Made by a program: the position numbers and the translations under genes. The notes under the pieces are model-generated. The model had not been told where the DNA came from and did no database searches. It saw only the letters and a list, made by a program, of their open reading frames with translations. DNA of 64,000 nt from Mesorhabditis belari (lineage: Eukaryota > Nematoda > Chromadorea > Rhabditida > Rhabditidae), in the NCBI GenBank assembly GCA_958450365.1, contig CAUEEP010000865.1, forward strand, positions 310,001-374,000, given 5' to 3'. The stretch's first letter is position 1; each line of letters opens with the position of its first letter. This document shows, piece after piece, positions 45,820 to 58,107 of this stretch.

Positions 45820-46845
45820 CATGGAAAACCCCAAGAACCAGAAAGCTTGGCAAATAATAAGTTAAGAAATGAAGGATTTATAAGCTAATAAAATTGATTT
45901 GTTTAAATAGAAGAAGGAAAAGTTGAAACTACAAATTGAGCGATCTCAAAGTTTGAGTTTCAAATGGCTCAGTAACAAAGTTCGATTCGATTTCCGATTA
46001 TGATAGTGTCATAAGCTGTTTTGCCAAAATGACAACTCGTCAAAATCTCGGTTTCAGGTTTTAAAAATAGATTTTTTAAAGCAAATTTTCAAACAACTGA
46101 ACAAAATGTATCGTAGAAAAAAGAATCCCGATTTTTCAACATAAAAAAAATGTTAAACTTGAACACAGCAAATATTCTAATAGTGGTTCATGAAAAAGTG
46201 GCTCACTTTGCGTACCATTAGCAGGCGCCGGTCGCTGAGAACGGCTTATAATGGTTTGAAGCAAAAATCGGATTTTGCTGAGGGCTGGAATACTCCTTTA
46301 ATGCAAAAATCACGTTTCAAGTTTTTTTTTTTACTTTGGAGATAAAACTAAACCCTAATCAAACTGATATGGTGAAATGGAAATGGTTTGACTTTTAGTT
46401 AAAGAAAATTTTAAGCAACTCTTCCGGCTGCACTAAAAATTCGAAATAATAGACAGAGCGCATTTAAACGAAACGAATAAAAACGTGTTTCAACTTTAAC
46501 GGCGACAAGCAAACATTTTGACAAGTTTAGTTTGCTTGATTCCTTATATATTCCCCTCACCGAAAACCCATTCACGGTCATAACACCATTCGGGAAAGGG
46601 GAATGAGGAAAAAGAACCCTTTTCATTACCCATTTTTCCCCCATCCTTATGGTTTTATGTGTAGCCGATCCTCTCCCTTCATTCATCCATTCAGACATTC
46701 GGTCCGTGTTTATGAATTTCGATTTTATTTATGTTTCTGGGATAATGACACTAGTAATTTTGGATTATTGCCTGGAAACTAATGACGCTAAAGATTTTCC
46801 AGCAAAAATTTTCATTTTTTATCAGATTCTAATCAAATCAATATA
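45820..46845. promoter_or_regulatory. 5' flank of the collagen gene; no gene seen
   Basis: About 1 kb between the collagen start and the mariner element. It presumably includes the collagen promoter, but no motif can be assigned with confidence. Confidence 0.3.
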
Positions 46846-48091
46846 GTAGGTTGAGGAAAAAGTAATGTCGCTTTTTGTCACAAAATTGTTTAGTGCTAAA
46901 AACATAAACAAACGCACATCAATCAATGAGATATTCTCCATTATTATTGATGACTTGTTCCCATCTTCGTCGCAAGTCCCTGATCCCATCCTCAAAAAAA
47001 TGGCGAGTTTTCGAGCCAAAAATAAGTGTCGACTGCTTTTTTGATCTGTGCATGATTCTCGAACTTTTCTCCCATAAGAAAACTCTTCAACGACCGAAAC
47101 AAAAAATAATCTGAAGGGGCCAGGTCCGGACTATAAGGTGCGTGGGGCAGAAGTTTCCAACCAAGCTCGTCGATTTTTTGGTGAGTGATTTTTGCAGTGT
47201 GAGGTTTTGCATTATCATGCAAAAATAGCACTTTTGATGTTTCAACACCCAATTTCTTTAAAGCCTCGTTAACTCTCATCAACCGTTTTGAATAAAGATC
47301 AGCGGTGACAGTTTCTCCCGAATTCAACAACTCATAATACACCAAACCTTTTGTATTCAACCAACAGCAACGCATAAGTTTCTTTCCATGAATACCGAGT
47401 TTTGAAGTTTGTTGTGGGGGTTGACCTAGAGAAAGCCACTGATTCTTGTGCTTCACATTCTCATATTGAATCCATGTTTCATCAGATGTTAAAATTCTTC
47501 CTCAAAAATCATGAGATTTGCCTTTTTGAAGCAAAGTAGAGCTAACGATAACACGAGTTGTTTTGTTGCCTTGAGTCAGTTCACGAGGAACCCATCTTCC
47601 GCAGTGAATTGTTTTTCCTAATTGATGTAAGTGATTGTCGATTGTTTTTTGGTCGATCCCAAATTTGTCCGCTAACTCACGAGTGGTAAGGGTTGGATTG
47701 AGTTCAATGGCATCAAGCCCTGATCTGAAATCTCTTGGGGTCGTCCTCGTCTTGGAAACTTTCATCTCCATCTTTGAAGCGCTGAAACCATCTTTGGCAT
47801 TGTCTTTCGCTAATGCTGTTTTCCCCAAAAACTTCAATGATTGTCCGATGCGATTCAGCCGCGGATTTCCCTTGTTTAAAATCATACCACAAAGCGGCTC
47901 GAAGTCGAAACTTTTCGTCTTGCATTTTGTACCTGAAAATATTATTAAATTTGTAAAAATTTGTAAAAGTCAAATATATGAAAGTATAGAGCGTCTAGCT
48001 GATATCTATTTGAAAAAATCGCATAAGCAAAGAACTGGAAAATTGCCAACAACGGGAATTCAAAACCGACATTACTTTTTCCTCAACCTAA
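46846..48091 (-). mobile_element. Mariner element (degenerate)
   Basis: The ends (TAGGTTGAGGAAAAAGTAAT at the left and its complement at the right) are imperfect inverted repeats flanked by TA. The length of 1,246 bp is typical for mariner. The transposase on the minus strand is broken. Confidence 0.9.
46992..47925 (-). pseudogene. Mariner transposase, disrupted
   Basis: It starts MQDEKFRLRAALWYDFKQGK and includes the mariner HTH (SERQCQRWFQRFKDGD; TTRELADKFGIDQKTIDNHL), the first Asp (TSDETWIQYE), FLHDNAKPHTA and YSPDLAPSDYFLF, with 34 residues between the last two Asp (DD34D). A +1 shift near 47,745 and an in-frame TGA at about 47,502 interrupt it, so it is dead as written. Confidence 0.88.
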
Positions 48092-49087
48092 TAGAAACAA
48101 ACACCAACAGGCTTTTTCCATGGAGAGTCAACACGTAAAATTGATAAAGTTGCTCGGGAGAGAAGTTTTCCTTTTGGTGGACATCTTCATTTAACTCGTC
48201 ATCGAAGTAAACATAATCAATCTAAAAACAAAACTGTAGTAGTTTCAATTGGTTTTCAAAACAAAAATTATCCTCAAAATATGTATGTAAAACATTCGGC
48301 TTTCAAATTACGTCAAATTCGTTGTGTTGTGCTAAAATAAGGAAAAGTAATTTTTTACATCATTGTTTCAAACTGTCACCGATTTATTCTTTCTTTCCGC
48401 TAGGAAAGCCCTTGGAAAAGCAAGAGTTAAATTCTAAAGTTAACGTTAAAGCTTTTACTTGAGAAAATCTCTCCCTTTTTTGAGATCCCAATCTCGCGAG
48501 TTTTCACTGTTAAGTCATCAGCGGAAAGTGGAGGGGTTTCTCGATGAAGAAGACTCGTTGAAGCTATGCTTATTGTAACCATTCCATACGTGAAATGACT
48601 GTCTCGTTTATTGGACTAGACCCTATGTTGAGATCTGAATTTTGTAATTGTTGTTACCTTTATTTAACGGAGTTGCGGAGTTGATGATTTCGGCCATTCC
48701 TGCGCCGACTTTGTGGAGTCCGACCAGTTGCAGCGGCTGAATTTTTGAATTGTTGTCTTGTTGGTTTATTTGAGTAATTCAATTGTAGTAATTCAACAAT
48801 TCAACACAAATGCTTTAAGGTAGATTTTTCCAGCTAATTTTCTGTTTTTGTAGAAATTTCTAGAGGGCGTACTTTTAGTCCTTGGCTTGATAAATTGATA
48901 TACCATTAATCTCGACTGCTTAGTGATTACTATTTGTTATTGGAGTGAAAAAAGCACAAATCAACTTAGTATTTAATATTCCTTAATATAAAAAAAGTGA
49001 GAGACATTAAATATGCACCAAAAACGACGAAAGCACTCACTATTCTTATTACTCACAAAGTAGGTTATTTCTTTACAATTCAAATTG
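48092..49087. other. No gene recognised
   Basis: Spacer between the mariner element and the 3' end of the TBC gene. No exon-like frames were found. Confidence 0.5.
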
Positions 49088-51645
49088 CTAAGAAACGCTA
49101 GTAGTATTACAATTAGCTCGACTAGATCGACTCCGCAATTCCGACACTTGATCTTGGATTTCCTTCAGTGAACGAGCCAGCACTGGACCAAAAGCCTTTG
49201 TCGGTATCTAAAATAATACATGTTAAGAGTGAAACAATAAAACAAAAGTTTGTTCAGGTTTATCTTTCGTTCAAACATGATAGCTGCGATAACCAAAACA
49301 AACCTCGGGTAATGCTTCGGGACCTGGTGGTGGAGGGTGTTGTGTACGATCACTCTAAAATTACTCATAAAACAGTAATCACATATAAGGCTCACAATCA
49401 ATTTGGTCAAAACTTCTCGCAGCGATTTCATCACCTCATCATCTGGAAATTGAAAATCCTCGGCCAGCGTTGATTGAATAAACTTCATAAACGTTTCCAA
49501 AGTTAACTTCCGTATTGATCCTAAAACAAAATATGTAATTAATATAATTTTTGAACAAACTTTCATGCATTTTCATAATGTTAATAGCCATAGCCATCAG
49601 TATCGTGTCACCCTCATAAAGAAAAACGTCCCAAAGTCTCAGAGCAAGCGGAAAAGGTACCCGATCCTGCATTAACCCAATGATCGTTACAAAAAAAATA
49701 AACTTGCCAAGAAACACCCGAACCACCATTTTGTTAAGTAGCTGTAGGGAATCCCCTCCTTTTCCTAAGCACTCATTACCATTACCAGTTTGCAAACTGG
49801 AAGCTCACAACTCGGTTAGTAAAAAAAACTCACAAGCTGTTTGTGCACTTTTGGTTTATACTTTTTGAGAATTTTCTGAAAGTACTCTTCAAATCGTTGC
49901 CATTTTGGAAAACCGAGCACAAAGAAACCTGTAAAAAGTATATTAAACACTACTATTAAACAAACAAATATATAGCTCACCATGCATTGAATGCCTTTCA
50001 GAAACCATCAAAGCGTGAAGACACCAGAAAGCCTCTTCTTCATCAAGAAACATCAGAAAAAGAGCGGTGATTTGAGACATTCCCCGAATAAGAAAAGTTG
50101 ATGACTAATAAATAAATCGTTTACCTGGCAATAGCCGACCTCCGTGTTGTACATCGAATAAGCAGCAAGCACGTTTAACAAAGACCTTTGCCTGAAATGA
50201 TATTATTGTTTTTGTTTTTTTAACTGAATTGCTATTCAGTCGTTAAGTGTTAACACTACTTCAAAAATTGTTACTTGATACTTCAAAATTAAAATCGTTA
50301 CTTGATACCATATCGTCGGCGAAACATCTGATTGTCTCGATATGTTCGATTGATGTCTAGGTCAATTTGTTTGATGTCCTTTGATATTAATCGGGCTCTG
50401 TCCACTAGTTTGACATAAATCTATATAACGAGTTCAGTTGTAATAAAATGAAATTTTTACATCGTCTCCTTTGCTCTGGGCTTTCAGCTCCTCGATTCCA
50501 AGCAACTTAGGCCATACCTTAAGTGGTTCAGTTTTAAACATAGAGCACCACGTGACAAAAATAATTTTTAGGCTTAAAGTTTTAAGTAAATCCTACTCGT
50601 ATCCGTAGCTTGAGAGGCACTCCTTTCCATACTCGTTCATCTAACTTTTTCACCGGCCGTTTCGCATTGTGATAACATTGAGAGCCATTTTTTCTCGCGT
50701 CTAATCTAAAAGCTCAATATTTGAAAGCTGTGTATTGCAATTGGCTAAGCTTTTGACATTTAAAAAATTGCAGTTAAGCCTCTGTGAAAAAACAAAATTC
50801 CAGGAAATCTTTTGAAAGATAGACAGATAGTTAAAAACGGCTAATCACACCAAAATTGGAGTTTGCTTTTTTCTTTGTACCAACAAACGGGATCAAATTT
50901 CGTTAGTTAAAATAGTTATTATGGTTCGTCAATTAAATCTTACTTCTGTTTCTATTCGTTCTTTTTCACTTTGAACACGTTCAGCTTCCGATAGGCCTTC
51001 TTTGCTAAATTTATATTTGTCGTTAAAAACACATGAACCAAACTGTATGAAACCGTGACGATCTGTCTTTCTGTACACATCCCAATCGAGGTTCTCCCAG
51101 TCATCGATCCACGGATCCTCAGGTCCCTAAATAAACTCGTAAAACGTAATATTTTTTTACTCTTTTAATATTAATCTGATACCATTCCTAATGCTTTACC
51201 TTTTCATACATTTCGATAATTCTTTCTCGTTCGATTTGCTCCAACACTTCCGGATCATCGCTTTTTGCCTCTTCACTCGATGACGCGACAACATCATCAG
51301 AAACTAACATAAACAAATTGCAAAAATAATATTCATATTTCTCACTTAAACTTCTGACGCTATTGTTCGGAAATGCTGGAACATTAAGTTTAGCCGAGAA
51401 TAGCTCAACCTTTTTCTTACTCTCGCGTAACGCCTAATTTTGCGTGCTTTAGAGTATCACTGAATGTTTTGCACTTGTTTTCGAAACGTAAGCTCATTGT
51501 TCGTAATTTAGGGGTCACTTGAGTTATCGTATAGTCTATCCCCTTCAATAAAACGATCTTTAAGTTGGCTGATATCGACTCGGAGATGCATGGATTTTTG
51601 GGGTGATTACTTGAGAGAAACAATAAATTTTTTGTTTGAGTCCAT
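49088..51645 (-). CDS. TBC-domain Rab GTPase-activating protein, USP6NL/RN-tre-like
   Basis: A 14-exon model: 51,645-51,611; 51,568-51,200; 51,126-50,944; 50,705-50,597; 50,517-50,461; 50,420-50,302; 50,191-50,125; about 50,084-49,981; 49,928-49,834; 49,764-49,708; 49,666-49,561; 49,520-49,396; 49,354-49,304; 49,207-49,088. After a coiled-coil N-terminus, the RN-tre-like lead-in ([11 protein letters not shown]) precedes the TBC domain: [20 protein letters not shown] (Arg finger region), [17 protein letters not shown] (Gln finger YCQ), [27 protein letters not shown], and [23 protein letters not shown] proteins accelerate GTP hydrolysis by Rabs; RN-tre acts on Rab5-class Rabs. Problems: +1 shifts near 51,511, 51,433 and 50,648, one GC-AG intron (donor at 49,707), and no AG before GMSQ (about 50,084). 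The start lies about 40 bp after ASF1, so the pair may be an operon. Confidence 0.8.
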
Positions 51646-51687
51646 TCTCGACTTCCATGTCCAAAAGTTAAACTACGTTTTTATAAT

Positions 51688-52614
51688 TTAACTATGCAAA
51701 AAGATGACCAATTGAAACAAACTCTGTTGTTCATCGATGGCATTGCCATCACCGTCACCGTCTTCAATTTCTTCAGCACCAAGATCGATGGCAATGTCTT
51801 CGCCATCAATCTGAATACGCAGTAAAATGTGTCAACAATATAAAAACTTGTCAGTTCCTCGACAACTGGTTCATCGACGATTAAATCATCCCTTTTAATT
51901 GGATAGTTCGTAACGCGAACACCGTCGACCATCACTTGACGAACTAGCTAAATCAAATTTTTTAGTCAAAAAATTACTTTGCTAACTAAATACCTTGCTT
52001 TCATCGGTTTTGGTTGGTGGATTTTCGTTGAACTCCGGCTCATTGTATTGCACTTGCACATTCCAGCCGAGACAAATAAATTCCTGTCTATCGTATTTCG
52101 CCTTGAGCAAGAGCCCGGCTACACCAAGGGAGGGCATCTTTTGGAATTTTCGATACATCAGCCGGATCAGTCAAAAAAAATTGGGCATACAAAAGCACCA
52201 AAATATCAAAACCTGAAACACAAATTGATGCCGTCCTTCGGGTGTAGGCCAAATGAAAACAGAGTCGAGAAGCTGGTCATGTTCACTGCTTGCACCAGAG
52301 CCGACGTAGATGAGCTGCCATTCAATATCTGAAACAAGAATGATTTTGAAACTGGAATAACACTACGCTGTGCTTCTAGCAGTACACAAATAGGTATTTA
52401 AATCAACGCTAAAAACAATTGAGTAATTATTGCCAATAAAACTTGTGGCTATCGCACTTACTATTAGCCTTATTAATTCCATTTACCAATCACAAATAAA
52501 TTTACCTTTCTCAAGATGAGAAAACGCCTCAAAGGTGACCTCGAGCTTGAACGGCTGCTTGAAGGAGCACGGATTGTCGACGAAGTTCACACTCACGATG
52601 TTTATTCTGGTCAT
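51688..52614 (-). CDS. ASF1 histone chaperone (frame interrupted as written)
   Basis: Exons: 52,614-52,506; 52,328-52,213; about 52,171-51,994; 51,947-51,848; 51,810-51,688. The beta-sandwich core is clear: MTRINIVSVNFVDNPCSFKQ, DIEWQLIYVGSGASSEHDQL, TPEGRHQFVFQ, GVAGLLLKAKYDRQEFICLG, YNEPEFNENPP and VRVTNYPIKR, followed by an acidic tail (IEDGDGDGNAIDEQ). ASF1 binds H3-H4 dimers for CAF-1 and HIRA and acts in the nucleus; C. elegans has two (unc-85 and asfl-1), and I cannot say which this is. Irregularities: a +1 base near 52,127-52,130 (CTC C CTT), no AG at the expected acceptor near 52,172, and a +1 discrepancy at the exon 4/5 joint. One core Gly is Trp (FIWPTPEG). It could be a decaying paralogue or contain sequencing errors. 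Confidence 0.8.
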
Positions 52615-52976
52615 TTCCTAAAAAAGAAAAATTAAAATCGAAGAATCCAGAAGGAAAATTGTTAAATCGAACATAAAAACGAAGCCAGGCCAGGTGGTTT
52701 TAAAAAAGTGCGATTCAAAAGTGTCGCACCACGAGACGAAACACGGAATGACCGAAAACAGTAGCTAATGAACAAGTTTCGCCGACTTTTTGCCCCTTCA
52801 CACATAAGAGAAAAAAAAACGATGAGCAACAAGTGGTTTATGTTATAGCTATTATGTATTATGTACTAAAAATCAATACCAACTTGATTAGAAATTTTAT
52901 CGAAAAAAGTTTAGAAAATAGGTACAACTGCCCCATTGTTGTACTGTTTAGATGTTTAGATGTTGTGTAGCGGGTA

Positions 52977-53055
52977 ACAAGTATGAGCGAACTTGATTGT
53001 TCTGGTAATATATTTCAACAAACAAGTATGAGCTAACTTGATTGTTCTGGTAATG
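52977..53055. repeat. Direct repeat, two ~33-bp copies
   Basis: ACAAGTATGAGC(G/T)AACTTGA followed by TTGTTCTGGTAAT appears at 52,977 and 53,023. The rest of 52,620-53,976 shows no gene. Confidence 0.75.
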
Positions 53056-53330
53056 GTAAAACCTCACAAATCCACAGACTTCAGATGGAATCAGTAGCAA
53101 ATACTTCCCAGTAGAGAATCAAATATTAAATTAACTGTAGTGAAAAAGATAAAGCCTGCAGTTGTCAGATTGAATTCAATAGTTTGAATTTACTTTAAAT
53201 ACAATAAAAGTTATCAAATTTAAAATTTCTATTTTTTAATGCTGACCGATCCGAATTTGATAATTGATTCATAATTGTTAATGTACAATAAATGTTATCA
53301 GTTAAAAATTTGTCTTTTTTTGCTCTTGTC

Positions 53331-53383
53331 TGCCTTAAAACCAAAACTTTATCTTGTCGCGACAATTATGGCGCACTCTGTAT
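53331..53383. repeat. Dispersed 53-bp repeat (copy of 9,754-9,806)
   Basis: Same order and orientation of the blocks CTTTATCTTGT, GCGACAATTATGGC and CTGTAT as at 9,754, with a handful of substitutions. Confidence 0.7.
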
Positions 53384-53976
53384 GAATGGAACACTGAAAT
53401 ATGGGCTCGCAGTTCGAATAAAGCATACATTGCTCAAGATAATTTGAAAAGACTATACAAAGAGATCTAATAACAATGTCAGAACTGTAAAGCTGAAATC
53501 AAAACATTTTTTAAAGTCTTTGCCGGACTTTTCAAAAACCCGTTGTTCGAGGCCATGTCTGTACTCATGTCTACTTACTACTGTAGTTAAAGTATGTAAG
53601 CTACATTTGATTTCACAAGAATTGCAATATTTAAACATCAACACAAACCTTCAAAAAAGATGTGCTGTCAACACAGGTATGTGTTGAAAGTTATGGTTTC
53701 AAATAAAAAATCCAAAACATAAAATGTTTCAATTAATTCATCGTCTTCATCTCAAATGTACATCTTTATTCAATTTCAATTTCAATTTAAAGAAGTTTAA
53801 AAAAGATACAATCGATCAGATTTCAGCATTGACAAAAGAGCACCCGACTCAACAAAAAAAAGAGAGGTTCGACGAATTTTTGGGGAAAGCATTTGCGATA
53901 TTTGAGATTCATTGGGCATTTTTTTAGAGTAATAAACAGTTTGAGACAGAAAATTTACAAATTTTTACACAAAATT

Positions 53977-56514
53977 TCAATTTCCATTATTTTCAACGAT
54001 ATCTTCTTCGTCGGAGTCGGAGTGCTAAAAAAAATTAGGTTAAAATCATTGTGTCTCATCTTTTTCGGCACCTTTATTACAATCCATACATTAATGAAGT
54101 TAAAACTTTTCTTTTTTCAATCCGTTTCGATTATATTTTTGTGCATGTAAACTGCAATTGTAGTCTCATTTTAAGAATTAAAAAAAATAAAATTCTGTAG
54201 TGAACAAAGAAAAATGTTTTCTTTTAGTCAATAAAGAATTTCCTTGTTAACTTTGCGATTCAAAAAGAAATGTTTCAATTTATCACGATTCAACTCTAAA
54301 TTTTTCAGTTTAATATATTTTCTTTAACGTAACGTAAACATTAGCAGTTGTTCAATTTTTAAGGGAATTGATTTAGGTTAAAACCTCACCTGATCCCAGC
54401 ATAATTTTCGCTTCCCAGTGCTCGTTGTCGTGCCGAGATTTCCGACTTGTTGTATCGGTTTGTTCGTTTCGTTTTGAGCCGCCAAAATTTGAATGAGTCG
54501 AACGCCGAGCTCGGCTGTCATTTGGCGTTGTTGGAGAACCTGGAAAACGGTGGTTTGCCTTGAAAAGTTGAGTTTCAACGAAAACGATTCGTAGTTGACT
54601 TTTGTGGGGATATAGTCGGCTCTCGATATAACGATTTTTGATATAACCATTTTCGATATAATGATTTCATTTCGCGATCCCGACAGAATCCTCATTTGGA
54701 GAGTCGATTGTAATTCCATTGACAATTTGAGGACAAAGATTTCAATTTTTTAGTGTGTGTGTGTGTGTTGACTACTTCATAGGCGCACCCGTGTTTACAC
54801 CCGCATTTACTGTCGTGTAAAAGTTTTCCTTTTCTTGTGCATATTTTATTATTAAATTATAAGTTTTGTTAATTTCCAGGTGAATGGCACACGGAAAAGC
54901 TGCTCACGGATCATGATAAAGGCCAGATTGATGCGCGTTTTAAAATTCGCGGAGAAGCAAACTCAATAAGAGAAATCGCAAAAGATTTGGGCAAAAGATC
55001 CGACTGTGCCGTGCGAAATTGTATCAAGTTGAAGGCCGTTTTTTTCACCAACGAAGAAGCCAGGACCAAAGCCAAAGCTTACACCACGAGCTAGACGCCA
55101 TATTGGGAACAGCATTCACGGAAAAACAATCAATGAAGTGAAAACGGAACTGAAAATCGACGCTTCGAAGTCGACATTTTGGCGAACCATCAAGGAAAAC
55201 CCACATATCGATCGACAATTATTGAACATCTCATTGTTGAATTATTGAACAATTATTGAACAACCGGTCGTGAAGCTTTTGCACAAGAAAGCCCGATTGG
55301 CGTTCGCCAAGGCTCATATGAATCGCGATTGGTCTATGGTTAGAAAGCCGCTTATGTTTTATTATTTTTTTTTGCTTTTAGGTGATCTTTTCCGATGAGA
55401 AGAAATGGAATTAGGATGGTCCCAATGGCGTTGAAAATTTGGGCCGATCCGACTCTGCCGTGCGAAATTATAGAAAGTCCGAGTTCGTTTCTGCACCAAA
55501 GAAGAAGCCAGGACCAAAACCAAAGCTTACACCACGAGCTAGACCCCATATTGGGAACAACATTCACGGAAAAAACGATCAATGAAGTGAAAACGGAACT
55601 GAAAATCGACGCTTCAACCTTTTCGACCAGTGTGTTTACTTTTTCTTCAGCACAAAGTACCCTCATACCTCATTTAGCAAAAGCAAATTGATCTGCTGAG
55701 CGTTTGTCGGAGTGACGTTGGCGGTGACTGAAAATTTGAATTTTTAAGTTCAGTTTAAGTTATTCATTTTTACCCAAATGCTCGTTGCTTTCTTTTGAGG
55801 TTGATGGGTTTTGGGGGAAAGTGTCGAAATTCTCCTCCCCTTCAAAGCCATTTTCACCGCCATTCTTCAAACGATCCTGTTCCTCGAAGAGCTCGTGGAT
55901 GAAATCCTGAAAATGACTTGAGACTTTGAAACATTTTCACCTCGGAGCACTGGATTCGGTTTCGACGTATGAGTTTTGACAGTAATGTAAAGCCCCAGTC
56001 CCCTGGATTACGGTAGTTTGTATAAAAATAGGTGCTTTTTAGAAAACGTATTGGTGAAAAGGAAAACAGGACGAATGGTGTATGATTTACCGTTTCTTTG
56101 AAAAAAGTAAAGTTTCAATTTCGTTGGAGTCAAACGGCGAAAAGCTGCATCAATGAAAAAAATGGGCTTTTTTTCTCCTCGATTAATGAAATTTTAGTGT
56201 TTTACAGTATTTTAGCAAAATCCTATCGACATCCTATCAAAATCCTATCATTTCCCCCTCCTCACTCACATGCACATCTTTCGCCACTCCATTCACTGGA
56301 TCGTCGCGGCTTTGGTGCAAATCGAAAGCATTCTCGCAAATCGATCGAATCTGGAATTTGAAAAAATAAGTTTTTCAAAGTTCAATCTCAAAGTCATTTT
56401 TGCATTAACAAATTTGTGGTAAGGTTAAAATTTTCCCAAAAACAAAACCTCATGCAACAGTTCGATAGCCGATGAATATGGTCGTTGTCGGAACGTTTGA
56501 AAGGCACGATCCAT
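53977..56514 (-). CDS. Unrecognised 178-aa protein, six exons
   Basis: Exons 56,514-56,449; 56,350-56,270; 55,906-55,774; 55,727-55,669; 54,539-54,390; 54,024-53,977 have GT-AG borders and sum to 537 nt, exactly 179 codons with the stop. The ATG is 10 nt after ATTTCAG. The protein begins MDRAFQTFRQRPYSSAIELL, has a helical first half (ICENAFDLHQSR, DFIHELFEEQDRL), a Ser/Asn-rich acidic middle, a second helical block (INLLLLNEVLQQRQMTAELG and LIQILAAQNE) and ends KRKLCWDQHSDSDEEDIVEN. Leucine-rich helices followed by an acidic tail suggest a nuclear adaptor or dimerising protein, but I recognise no family and assign no function. Intron 4 (1.1 kb) contains a Tc3-like relic on the opposite strand. 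Confidence 0.6.
54610..55660 (+). mobile_element. Tc3-like transposase relic with internal duplication
   Basis: On the plus strand, pieces of a Tc1/Tc3-type transposase are legible: DKGQIDARFKIRGEANSIRE and AKDLGKRSDCAVRN (HTH), KTINEVKTELKID, and LAFAKAHMNRDWSMVIFSDE (first catalytic Asp), with several stops. The block at about 55,015-55,168 is repeated at 55,465-55,617. A run of GATATAACGATTT-type repeats at 54,620-54,665 probably marks one terminus. The relic is antisense to the host gene and inside its intron. Confidence 0.75.
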
Positions 56515-56519
56515 GCAAT

Positions 56520-57800
56520 GAAGCCTGAAATTTTCAAGTCTCGAATAAATTCAATTACTTATTGGTAAAAAGTTAATAAACAAGAAAAAAAAATCAAGTT
56601 AGACGGTACCGTAAGAATAAGAGAACATTAATAGTTTAAGAGGTTTTATAGTTTACGATCGAGCAAATGAAAAGAAAAATTGAAACAAGAAAATCTCAAT
56701 TTTCCGCTAAAATTTTAACTTTTCAAGTTCCCAAGCTACTTCTTTCTTTAAAATCACCAAAATATTTCTAAAGAAATTGTTTTGTACAGAATAATGTCCC
56801 GTTAATAAATAAAAGAAATGTAAATAAATACCGTATTTTCTCTAATAGTAGTGCAACCAGCCGAGCCGAGTTGGTGACTATTTTATGGTTTCCAAGCTTT
56901 TCCAGAAGCTGAACACTCAAATCCCCCACTAGAGCTCATCGTCAGCTACATTTTCCGACCCCAGATCGATAGGTTCTGATAAGCGCTTTTCGAGATTTCG
57001 AGAAATTTAGGCAACGCTCTGGGTGCACTCTATTGGAGAGAATACGGTATATGCATATGTCCGCTATTATTAACCCAATGAACTGAAATTGAAATTGAAA
57101 TTGAAAAACTTGAAACTTATACATTCACAATGCAAAAAAAAACCAATTTCCCAGTGCTTTCTTTGCTTCAATAATTCACAGTACTTGTTTTGTCCAAAAC
57201 GAAAAAAAGTGTGGGCGTTTTTTCCACGAAAAATCTACTCCTCGAGTTTTCAAAGACTGAAAATCGAAAGGGAAAAAGGAAATTTGATGTGGAATCGTAA
57301 TTACCAGCCTAATTATCGAAATTGATCACGTGTTATTATTGAAAGGAAATTTTTTGGTACATGTGATTTTTGCGGAAACGACAAAGAAAACTTTTTGCTT
57401 CAAAAAGAAACGAAAAAAAAACTTGAAATGAACTTTTGCCGAATTTTCGGATTAGCATTTGCAGAGTTCGGTGGAGAAATTCGAAAAACACGCAACTCAT
57501 TTGTGGTTTCGAAATTTGGCACCAACTTTAGCGATAAGCATTTCTCATTTTTTTTTTGGAAATAGGAAATGGGAAATAGATTTTCTTCCGTTCTAAATGT
57601 GTTAGTTTCAAGTTTTTCAATTTAAATAGCAATTTTAATGAATCGTAATAAAATCATAGTAATGAATAGTGATGAAAATTGTAGAATAGAGTGCTGGTTT
57701 CAATTTATTCAGATCCTTATCTTGAATTGCGATCATTGAATTGCGCAAAACAGTTTTAACCTTTCATAACTTGCAACCAATGTTTTTGGAAAGCTGAAAC
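56520..57800. other. No gene recognised
   Basis: AT-rich. A short ACCGTATTTTCTCTAATAGTAG motif at 56,831 and GAGAATACGGTA at about 57,040 are inverted ends of a possible ~225-bp MITE, similar to ends seen at 27,823 and 59,954. Confidence 0.45.
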
Positions 57801-57802
57801 CA

Positions 57803-58107
57803 AGCTCCAAACAACTCCAAACAACTCCAAACAGCTCCAAACAGCTCTAAACAACTCCAAACAGCTCCAAACAACTCCAAACAGCTCCAAACAGCTCCAA
57901 ACAGCTCTAAACAACTCCAAACAGCTCTAAACAGCTCTAAACAGCTCTAAACAGCTCTAAACAACTCAAAACAGCTCTAAACAGATCTAAACAACTCCAA
58001 ACAGCTCCAAACAACTCCAAACAACTCAAAACAGCTCTAAACAGATCTAAACAACTCCAAACAGCTCCAAACAACTCCAAACAGCTCCAAACAGCTCCAA
58101 ACAGCTA
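57803..58107. repeat. 10-bp minisatellite (ACAGCTCCAA)
   Basis: About 30 units of ACAGCTCCAA with C/T and G/A variants (ACAGCTCTAA, ACAACTCCAA), including longer duplicated blocks. Confidence 0.92.
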
